A stretch of DNA of 12,226 nucleotides from Planctomycetaceae bacterium (GTDB lineage: Bacteria > Planctomycetota > Phycisphaerae > Phycisphaerales > SM1A02), in the NCBI GenBank assembly GCA_002737585.1, contig NSIA01000098.1, forward strand, positions 8,751 to 20,976, given 5' to 3'. The translations under genes were made by a program, and so were the position numbers. The notes under the pieces were generated by a model, which was not told where the DNA came from, made no database searches, and was given only the letters and a program-made list of their open reading frames with translations. Each line of letters begins with the position of its first letter. Position 1 is the stretch's first letter. This document shows positions 7,202-12,226 of this stretch, one piece after another.

Positions 7202-8434
7202 TTACCCGCGAGCAGTGTCTTGGACTGCCAACCGGCACATGAGTTCAACCCCAACGGCGATGGCGTCATCATTGAAGTCAAAGTCAGGGGCGTGCAGCGC
7301 TGGGAACGGCGTGCCGGGCCGGGCCAGCCCCAGTGCCCAATAGCAGGCTGGAACGTGCGCGCCGTAGAAGGCAAAGTCCTCGCCGCCCATGACCGGGGCG
7401 GGCAGGGTGTTGACGCGTTCGGGTCCGAAGGTGTCCCGGGCGACCTGCTCAAAGCGCGCAACGGCTCCGTCGTCATTGGCAGTGACTGGGTAGCAGCGCA
7501 GGAGTTCGCACTGTGCCTCGCAACCGTGGGCACGGGCAACGCCTTCGGCCACTTCAGTGATGCGGCGTTCAAGCATGGCGCGCGTTGTTTCGCTGAGGGA
7601 TCGATAGGTGCCTTTCAGTAGCGCTCGATCAGGAATGACGTTGAATGCGCTTCCGGATTCAATCACCGTGACGCTGACAACGGCGGAGTCAAGTGGATCA
7701 ATGTTGCGTGCAACGATCGATTGCATGGCGGTGATGATGGCCGCGGCGCACAACACTGGATCAGCGCTTTGGTGTGGCCATGCAGCATGCGAACCGCGCC
7801 CGATGACATGAATTTCAAATCGATCACTGGCAGCCATGACGGCGCCGCGACGCGTGGCGATAGTGCCGATGGCAAGATCTGGCCAGCCATGCAGTGCGTA
7901 GATTTCTTCAGCGGCGGGTCCGATGCGCGTGCCATTGAGGGCACCTTCATCCACCATGCGCTTGCCACCGCCGCCGCCTTCTTCCGCAGGTTGGAAGACG
8001 AAGGTCACTGGACGTGGAAGCGGATGTTGCGCAGCGAGGCGCGAAAGTACGCGCGCTGCGCCGACCAGCACCGCGGTGTGTCCATCATGACCGCAGGCAT
8101 GCATTCGATTGGGAGTCTTGGAGGACCACGGCTGACCGCTGCGTTCGTTGATTGGCAGTGCATCCATGTCAGCGCGCAACGCGATGGCGCGCGGGCCGGT
8201 ACCGGGAATGTGCGCAAGAATGCCTGTTCCGCCCGCAAGTCCTGCAACGTGGGCAATGCCGGCGTTCGATAGTTCGCGAAGCACTACGCCGCTGGTGCGC
8301 ACTTCTTCGTAACCGATTTCCGGATGCATATGCAGGTCATGACGAAGTTCGATGAGGCTCGGAAGCTCCTCACGCAACAAGGTGCGAATGATGTCGGTGA
8401 AGGGATGCGCGGGTTGCTGTGCTGGTGAAACCAT
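7202..8434 (-). CDS. M20D-family metal-dependent amidohydrolase (hippurate / IAA-amino-acid hydrolase type)
   Basis: This cytosolic enzyme probably hydrolyses an N-acyl amino acid or related amide using two metal ions. The 410-residue length fits the family. M20D motifs are present in order: RHDLHMHPEIGYEE (31-44), LRADMDALPI (86-95), MHACGHDGH (111-119; C114 and H116 are metal ligands), PAEEGGGGG (149-157), LHGWPDL (181-187), the lid motif GSHAAWPHQSADPV (214-227), and MGGEDFAFY (349-357). A final ligand His is in LHAPDFDFND (H381). All expected ligands are present. Relatives include hippurate hydrolase, IAA-amino-acid hydrolase and N-acetyl-diaminopimelate deacetylase; the true substrate cannot be told from the sequence. 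Its ATG lies 3 nt after the stop of the release-factor-like gene, indicating one transcript. Its own Shine-Dalgarno sequence is weak, suggesting translational coupling. Confidence 0.93.
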   Translation of the reverse strand: MVSPAQQPAHPFTDIIRTLLREELPSLIELRHDLHMHPEIGYEEVRTSGVVLRELSNAGIAHVAGLAGGTGILAHIPGTGPRAIALRADMDALPINERSGQPWSSKTPNRMHACGHDGHTAVLVGAARVLSRLAAQHPLPRPVTFVFQPAEEGGGGGKRMVDEGALNGTRIGPAAEEIYALHGWPDLAIGTIATRRGAVMAASDRFEIHVIGRGSHAAWPHQSADPVLCAAAIITAMQSIVARNIDPLDSAVVSVTVIESGSAFNVIPDRALLKGTYRSLSETTRAMLERRITEVAEGVARAHGCEAQCELLRCYPVTANDDGAVARFEQVARDTFGPERVNTLPAPVMGGEDFAFYGAHVPACYWALGLARPGTPFPALHAPDFDFNDDAIAVGVELMCRLAVQDTARG

Positions 8435-8437
8435 GAC

Positions 8438-9061
8438 TTACTTTCGAAGTGCGGGAAGGCCGCACGCCACGCGACCGGCATTCATCTTTGCGAACGCGCC
8501 CTTGTCGTGATGGATGAGTCGGCTGAGTTGACTCATGGTGATTCCTAGGATCTTGGCAGCACCGCCGAGGTCGTAGCGGCGCACCACCACCAAGTCCATC
8601 GCTTCGGCGAGGAGACCTGGGTAGTCCTCGCTCTCCGGGTTGACGGTCATCTTGTTGCCTTGTCGGCGCTGCGTCCACAGTGGACTGCACACGTGATGGT
8701 CGCGTGAAGCGAGGGTGCGAACATGCGATGCAAGTTTGCGGCGGAGGCGCCGGACGGCCATGCGCTTGTTCTCCACTTGACTGCGCCGCTCGGTTGCTTG
8801 ACCTTCAACGCCGGTGGCGGTGTGGCAAACCCAGACCGCGGTCTCAACGTTGTTGCGGTGCTGCCCGCCGGGGCCACCGACGCGGCCGGTCAGAACTTCG
8901 CAGTAGCGGAGGAGGACTTCCTCTTCCAGCGTTGCGGGGTGCGGCGCTTCCACCATCTTGAAGGCGGGATCAACGAACGGTGGGTGGTAGGACACAAGTG
9001 CATCGTACGGAGGGCGATCGCCGGGAACGGCGGGCTGGACTTCCACTCGCATCGTGGACAT
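8438..9061 (-). CDS. GGQ-domain release-factor-like protein (planctomycete stand-alone RF-1 domain type)
   Basis: The product is 207 residues with an RF-1 catalytic domain. GGPGGQHRNNVETAVW (about 62-77) carries the GGQ that triggers peptidyl-tRNA hydrolysis in the ribosomal A site, followed by ERRSQVENKRMAVRRLRRKL (91-110), the basic helix typical of these proteins. There is no codon-recognition domain like that of RF1/RF2, so it is not a normal termination factor; ribosome rescue, as with ArfB, is plausible but unproven. The C-terminal part (about 139-207, AAKILGITMSQLSRLI) resembles a helix-turn-helix, and related planctomycete proteins have a similar tail. The ATG at 9061 was chosen over one 69 nt upstream because AAGGAG lies 8 nt before it and the upstream frame lies over the integrase remnant. 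It is first in an operon with the M20 hydrolase. Confidence 0.88.
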   Translation of the reverse strand: MSTMRVEVQPAVPGDRPPYDALVSYHPPFVDPAFKMVEAPHPATLEEEVLLRYCEVLTGRVGGPGGQHRNNVETAVWVCHTATGVEGQATERRSQVENKRMAVRRLRRKLASHVRTLASRDHHVCSPLWTQRRQGNKMTVNPESEDYPGLLAEAMDLVVVRRYDLGGAAKILGITMSQLSRLIHHDKGAFAKMNAGRVACGLPALRK

Positions 9062-9069
9062 GAAACACG

Positions 9070-9095
9070 CTCCTTCTGGCAGGTGCAATCCTGCC
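9070..9095 (-). promoter_or_regulatory. Shine-Dalgarno and adjacent hairpin of the release-factor-like gene
   Basis: AAGGAG (9070-9075) fixes the start at 9061. Directly upstream is a perfect 6-bp stem, GGCAGG (9090-9095) with CCTGCC (9078-9083), with a 6-nt loop. In the mRNA it ends 2 nt before the Shine-Dalgarno sequence, so it could affect ribosome access; that role is inferred. Confidence 0.6.
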
Positions 9096-9113
9096 AACTG
9101 GGGGTGTCCGTGA

Positions 9114-9296
9114 TTCGAGTGGAAGTCCAATACCCTCCGTCACACGTGTGCCTCACGGATGATCCAGCGGGGTGCCCCGGTAGCGGTGGTCTCCCGCTGG
9201 CTGGGACACAAGTCGCTGGCCATGACCATGCGCTATAGCCACCTCCGTCCTGACCAGCTGCACGAGTGGGTTCACGTCCTCGAAGACGCTGGCTGA
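9114..9296 (+). pseudogene. C-terminal remnant of a tyrosine recombinase / phage-type integrase
   Basis: An open stretch of 60 codons ends at TGA 9294-9296. It reads TLRHTCASRMIQRG, then VSRWLGHKSLAMTMRYSHL. This matches the end of the tyrosine recombinase catalytic domain: the Arg of LRHT, the LGHxS box, and the nucleophile Tyr in MRYSH (codon 9234-9236). Full proteins are about 300-400 residues; here the frame is closed by TGA at 9111-9113 and nothing integrase-like was seen upstream, where the release-factor-like gene runs the other way. It is therefore a decayed fragment. It lies 140 nt before tRNA-Leu(CAG), and tRNA genes are common integration sites. Most of the N-terminal and core-binding parts, including the first catalytic Arg, are missing. 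Confidence 0.85.
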
Positions 9297-9436
9297 TGTG
9301 ATGGATTGTCACCTCTCCCGTCACATAGACGATCAATCCGCACTAGATTTGCTACCATGTGCAAACGATGTGATAGCACGTGTGACACAGTGTGATACGA
9401 GAAACATAAGACACCAATAACATATGTCTCTAAACT
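9297..9436. repeat. Lower-GC spacer with repeated TGTGAYRS words
   Basis: TGTGATGG (9297), TGTGATAG (9369), TGTGACAC (9381) and TGTGATAC (9391) occur in this spacer, the last three 12 and 10 nt apart, roughly one helical turn. Inverted forms TGTCAC (9308) and GTCACA (9320) lie between them. The spacer is clearly less GC-rich than its surroundings. Short direct repeats one turn apart often mark protein-binding arrays, for example integrase arm sites or plasmid iterons. Linking them to the neighbouring integrase remnant is an inference. It must also hold the tRNA promoter, but no convincing -35/-10 pair was identified. Confidence 0.5.
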
Positions 9437-9520
9437 GCGGATGTGGCGAAATTGGCAGACGCGCTAGATTCAGGTTCTAGTGGGGTTAAACCCGTGGAGG
9501 TTCAAGTCCTCTCATCCGCA
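9437..9520 (+). tRNA. tRNA-Leu (anticodon CAG)
   Basis: This 84-nt class II tRNA has acceptor stem GCGGATG / CATCCGC with A73 at 9520. The anticodon arm is CTAGA-TTCAGGT-TCTAG with CAG at 9471-9473, reading CUG. The long variable arm contains GGGTTAAACCC, and the T arm is GGAGG-TTCAAGT-CCTCT. The 3' CCA is not encoded; the next bases are TTG. A terminator follows within 25 nt. Confidence 0.97.
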
Positions 9521-9540
9521 TTGATCGCCTTGGCGCATCG

Positions 9541-9571
9541 CGGGCTCCTTCGGGAGCCCGTTTTGCTTTTT
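9541..9571 (+). terminator. Intrinsic terminator after tRNA-Leu
   Basis: A perfect 8-bp stem CGGGCTCC / GGAGCCCG (9541-9548 and 9553-9560) capped by a UUCG tetraloop is followed directly by TTTTGCTTTTT. It separates tRNA transcription from the cysteine desulfurase gene that starts at 9589. Confidence 0.95.
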
Positions 9572-9588
9572 GCGGCTACCGTTGTGGC

Positions 9589-10743
9589 ATGCACTCCTAC
9601 TTGGACAACAACGCCACCACGCAACCGCTGCCGGAGGTGGTGGCGGCGGTGACCGATGCGATGTTGCGCGGCTGGGGAAATCCTTCCAGTGTGCATCGCA
9701 CAGGTATGGAGGCGCGGCGGTTGGTGGAACTGGCGCGCGAGTCGGTGGCGCAGTTGGTGGGCGCATCGGACCGGGAGATCGTCTTTACGAGTGGCGGTAC
9801 GGAAGGCGCGGGCTTGGCCATCGCAGGAACGCTGGCGATGCTGCCGGAGCGACGCGTGGTGGTGACCATGCGCACCGAACACAGCGCGGTGCGTGAGGCA
9901 TGCGAGGCGCTCGCGAAGCGCTCTCTGGCGGAAGTGGTATGGCTGGAGTGCGACGCTGCGGGCAATGCTGACATGGCCTCGCTTGACCGAATTCTGGAGA
10001 CGCGCGCTGCTGAGATTGCGCTGGTGAGCGTGATGTGGGCAAACAACGAGACGGGCGCAGTGCAGCCGATCGCGGAGATTGGCGCGCGGTGTCGCACGCG
10101 TGGTATTCGCTTTCACACCGATGCAACGCAGTGGGTGGGGCGGATGCCTTGCGATCTGCGGTCGATGCATGTTGATCTTGCGAGCTTTGCAGCGCACAAG
10201 TTTCACGGACCGAAGGGCGTTGGCGCGTTGTGGATTCGGTCCGGCGTGCGCGTGGCGACGCAGGTGATTGGTGGACCGCAAGAGCGTGAGCGACGCGGTG
10301 GAACTGAGAATGTGCCGGGAATTGCTGGCATGGGCGCGGCGGCAGACGCGGCGCGGGCTTGGCTTGCGGGTGACGGTCGCGTGCAGGGCGCGGCGTTGCG
10401 AGATCGGTTGGAGCGCGCGGTGACTGCAGCCATTCCCGATGCGGTGGTGAATGCAGGCGGAGCGGAGCGACTCTGGAACACCTCCAACATTGGATTTCCT
10501 GGCTTGGAGGCGGAAGCGATTCTTTTACTACTTTCTGAACGAGGCGTGTCCGCGAGCGCGGGCGCGGCGTGTTCAAGTGGGTCGCTCGATCCTTCGCCAG
10601 TGTTGCTCGCGATGGGGATTCCACCCCGGGTGGCGCACGGGAGTGTTCGATTTAGTTTGAGCCGAATGAGTACCGACGCGGAGGTGCGTGAAGCGGAACG
10701 AATTGTTCCGGAGTGCGTGGCGCGGCTGCGCAAATCAGCTTGA
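9589..10743 (+). CDS. Cysteine desulfurase, class V aminotransferase fold (NifS/IscS type)
   Basis: This PLP enzyme takes sulfur from L-cysteine as a persulfide on its active-site Cys, giving alanine, and supplies Fe-S cluster assembly or tRNA thiolation. The 384-residue protein begins with the typical YLDNNATTQPLPEVV and has GNPSSVHRTGMEAR (30-43), FTSGGTEG (66-73) and WANNETGAVQPI (149-160). The cofactor-contacting FHTDATQW (174-181) follows. The PLP lysine is K204 in AAHKFHGPKGVG, and the catalytic Cys is C328 in SASAGAACSSGSLDPS, a group I arrangement. No scaffold (iscU/nifU) or mnmA gene lies in the window, so IscS and NifS roles cannot be separated. There is no Shine-Dalgarno sequence; TACCGT lies 6 nt before the ATG, suggesting a leaderless or near-leaderless mRNA. 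The ATG follows the tRNA terminator closely, so its promoter must overlap the terminator. Confidence 0.94.
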   Translation: MHSYLDNNATTQPLPEVVAAVTDAMLRGWGNPSSVHRTGMEARRLVELARESVAQLVGASDREIVFTSGGTEGAGLAIAGTLAMLPERRVVVTMRTEHSAVREACEALAKRSLAEVVWLECDAAGNADMASLDRILETRAAEIALVSVMWANNETGAVQPIAEIGARCRTRGIRFHTDATQWVGRMPCDLRSMHVDLASFAAHKFHGPKGVGALWIRSGVRVATQVIGGPQERERRGGTENVPGIAGMGAAADAARAWLAGDGRVQGAALRDRLERAVTAAIPDAVVNAGGAERLWNTSNIGFPGLEAEAILLLLSERGVSASAGAACSSGSLDPSPVLLAMGIPPRVAHGSVRFSLSRMSTDAEVREAERIVPECVARLRKSA

Positions 10744-10762
10744 CGGGGCTACGATCCGTGCC

Positions 10763-11944
10763 ATGATTCGCACTGCACCTCGGATGACTGGGTTCGTTCG
10801 TGTACTTCTGCTTGTAGTGGCCGTGATCGTTCCGCTGTGGGCGGGGCGATCAGTGCATGCGCAGGGGTCGATCGGCATTGCCACGTCCACCACTGTGCAG
10901 CAGATGATGACGGACTTGAACAATTACGGCACGTGGATTCCTGATCGGCAATGGGGTTGGGTGTGGCAGCCGCGCGGAGTACTTCCGGGGTGGCGGCCGT
11001 ATTCACACGGACAGTGGTTGGTGGCGGAAGGTTTTGGCATGTACTGGCAGAGCTACGAGCCGTTTGGTTGGGCCGTCTATCACTACGGTCGATGGGCGTG
11101 GTGGGGCGGCAACAAGGGATGGGTGTGGATTCCGGACAAGACCTGGGGCCCTGGCTACGTGAATTGGGCGTACGGAGAGGGATACGTTGCGTGGACACCC
11201 ATGGAGCCGACGGCGCCGAACGCGGCGCAGGGGATTCGTAACGACAAAGTGAACAACGCGCCTTGGATGTGGATGATTGTGCCGCAGGCTTCGTTGCTGA
11301 CATCCAATGTGTGGCAGTGGGCGCTTCCGACGGCGCGCAACATCAACATCATGCAGCACCTGGAGCAGCACACAGTTTATTCCGGGGTCAGCGATTACAG
11401 CATTCCCAAGGACATGCTGCTGGCAATTTCAGGCAGCGGCGATCCGGCGCAGGTGGTGGCATTTGTGATGACGCCGCTGAACACTGCGCAGGGTGATGTT
11501 CGTGGTGTCATTGAGGCATACGCGCCGGTGCTGACGGGCAGCGCGCAACCGCTTGGATCGCAGTTCAAGATTGCGCCACCGACGCCTTCGCATGCGCCGC
11601 CGCCACCGTCGCGACCGATGCCACCGTTGCCACCGACGTGGCGCGCGGTGCCGATGACTCAGGGCGCAACGCAAGAGCAGGCCGTAGCGCGACAGCAGCA
11701 ATTGCAGGCGATCTATCGCAACGGCCAGGCAACGCGTTTGGCGCAGGCACAGAATTACGACGCGTATTCGCCGCCGGTGAGTGCGGGGAACATGAACAAC
11801 GGTCCACAGTGGCGAGAGAACGAGCGCGGCGAGTTGGAGGCACAGAACCAGCGCGAGCAGGCGCTCACGCAGGGGGTCGCGAGCGGCAATTCACCGTATG
11901 CCGCGCCGCAGGTTCCGCAGAGTTACGAGTCTGGGACGAAGTAA
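10763..11944 (+). CDS. Secreted tryptophan-rich DUF6600-like protein, function unknown
   Basis: The product is 393 residues. A signal peptide is clear: a basic start, a hydrophobic core VLLLVVAVIVPLWAG (about 14-28), and VHA before Q34. Residues 55-146 are very rich in Trp, Tyr and Gly, with repeated units such as YGTWIPDRQWGWVWQP, GWRPYSHGQW, PFGWAVYHYGRW, GWVWIPDKTWGPGYVNW and GEGYVAWTP. This is the DUF6600-type pattern of exported proteins in Gram-negative bacteria. The middle, about 155-265, has no recognised motif; about 270-293 is a proline-rich linker and the tail is rich in Gln and Asn. The ATG 19 nt after the desulfurase stop was chosen because it gives a normal signal peptide; an open frame extends 25 codons further upstream, and M8 is another option. 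No Shine-Dalgarno sequence is present, but TACGAT lies 7 nt before the ATG. Confidence 0.85.
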   Translation: MIRTAPRMTGFVRVLLLVVAVIVPLWAGRSVHAQGSIGIATSTTVQQMMTDLNNYGTWIPDRQWGWVWQPRGVLPGWRPYSHGQWLVAEGFGMYWQSYEPFGWAVYHYGRWAWWGGNKGWVWIPDKTWGPGYVNWAYGEGYVAWTPMEPTAPNAAQGIRNDKVNNAPWMWMIVPQASLLTSNVWQWALPTARNINIMQHLEQHTVYSGVSDYSIPKDMLLAISGSGDPAQVVAFVMTPLNTAQGDVRGVIEAYAPVLTGSAQPLGSQFKIAPPTPSHAPPPPSRPMPPLPPTWRAVPMTQGATQEQAVARQQQLQAIYRNGQATRLAQAQNYDAYSPPVSAGNMNNGPQWRENERGELEAQNQREQALTQGVASGNSPYAAPQVPQSYESGTK

Positions 11945-11978
11945 CTGCGGTTGGTTGCATTGCGCTTTCGTGGTGGCG

Positions 11979-12226
11979 GTGATGCATCACGGTTTCGTAC
12001 TGGCTCGCATTCGCCTTACGAGGACGGCCGCTGAGCGCGGCCCTGTCCTCTCCGGCGTATGCGGCCAGGGGAACGGGTTCCAAACCCTGGCATCAAAGTG
12101 CCTTCCGTGTTCGAGCCCCCGCAGTGAGCACGGGATCCTCGGTAAGCGGCGTGTGAAACTGAGAAGTCCGGCAGTTGGACGCACGCCCCGTGGGTGCCAA
12201 CCGGACGAACAGTTTCGCCCGAGGCT
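11979..12226 (+). ncRNA. Candidate structured noncoding RNA or structured DNA element, class unknown; may continue past the right edge
   Basis: After the DUF6600-like gene no plausible coding frame remains, but the sequence folds strongly. Successive stems are H1 GAGGACGGCCGC / GCGGCC-CT-GTCCTC (12020-12050, 12 bp with a 2-nt bulge), H2 GCCAGGG / CCCTGGC (12064-12091), and H3 CCGTGTTC / GAGCACGG (12105-12133). H4 is composite: CCTCGG / CCGAGG (12137 / 12219), GAAACTG / CAGTTTC (12155 / 12210), GTCCG / CGGAC (12166 / 12202), GTTGG / CCAAC (12174 / 12197) and GCAC / GTGC (12181 / 12194). A 12-bp palindrome GTGATGCATCAC lies at 11979-11990. Stems separated by 3-14 nt suggest a folded RNA, but the symmetry means either strand could be the functional one. 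No family was recognised; the listed strand is a guess. Confidence 0.5.

Noticed and set aside
8723..9238. A 171-codon plus-strand frame across the release-factor-like gene and the integrase remnant
   Set aside because: It is the shadow of the minus-strand GGQ gene and is out of frame with the recombinase motifs.
12070..12125. Possible tRNA: GGGTTCCAAACCC looks like a CCA anticodon loop and GTTCGAGCC like a T-loop
   Set aside because: The anticodon stem has mismatches after 3 bp, the T-stem does not pair, and no acceptor stem or D arm can be formed; the bases pair better as separate hairpins.
12064..12133. Resemblance to a cobalamin riboswitch (AGGGGAAC..., GCCCCCGCAGTGAGC) or, on the minus strand, CACTG...GGAAGG
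   Set aside because: The conserved blocks are not in the right order or spacing on either strand, no proper B12 box is present, and no suitable downstream gene is visible.
12151..12165. GTGTG start as a group II intron 5' end
   Set aside because: Only five bases match, they lie inside a composite stem, and no domain V or reverse transcriptase is visible.
11990..12226. tmRNA, RNase P RNA, 6S RNA or SRP RNA at the right edge
   Set aside because: None of the hallmark sequences (tmRNA tRNA-like ends and tag, the RNase P GAGGAAAGTCC block, the SRP GGTCCGGAAGG-type loop, a 6S single long hairpin) could be found on either strand.

Overview
The window looks like a chromosomal segment of a planctomycete, most likely of class Phycisphaerae. 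The GC content is fairly high. Two products point this way: a secreted protease ending in a paired GDGxVNGxDL / DGxVDGADL dockerin-like tail with a terminal LLGAW motif, and a stand-alone GGQ release-factor-like protein with a helix-turn-helix-like C-terminal part. The assignment rests on recognising families, not on a phylogeny.

Minus strand, 1 to 9061, read from right to left. It begins with a GGQ release-factor-like gene (8438-9061), followed 3 nt later by an M20D metal-dependent amidohydrolase (7202-8434) and then a secreted metzincin protease with PA14 and dockerin-like domains (4859-7129 or 7150). Next comes the ribosomal cluster rplK-rplA-rplJ-rplL (4656 down to 2372), with its own sigma70-type promoter (4771-4798), a structured leader, and a strong intrinsic terminator after rplL (2310-2345). 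A 361-nt spacer with a 16-bp tandem duplication leads to rpoB, which starts at 2010 and runs off the left edge, so the window holds 670 codons of it. secE and nusG, which usually precede rplK, are absent here.

Plus strand, 9114 to 12226. A 60-residue C-terminal remnant of a tyrosine recombinase (9114-9296) is followed by a lower-GC spacer with repeated TGTGAYRS words. Then come tRNA-Leu(CAG) (9437-9520) and a UUCG-type terminator. A NifS/IscS-type cysteine desulfurase (9589-10743) and a tryptophan-rich secreted DUF6600-like protein (10763-11944) follow, separated by 19 nt.

The last 280 nt have no convincing reading frame but hold four successive strong stem-loops, one of them a long composite stem of about 88 nt. 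This is the least explained part of the window and a candidate structured noncoding RNA or structured DNA element. Other points of interest are the integrase remnant beside the tRNA, the tandem repeat in the rpoB leader, and TAnnnT boxes 6-7 nt before the start codons of three genes that lack a Shine-Dalgarno sequence.
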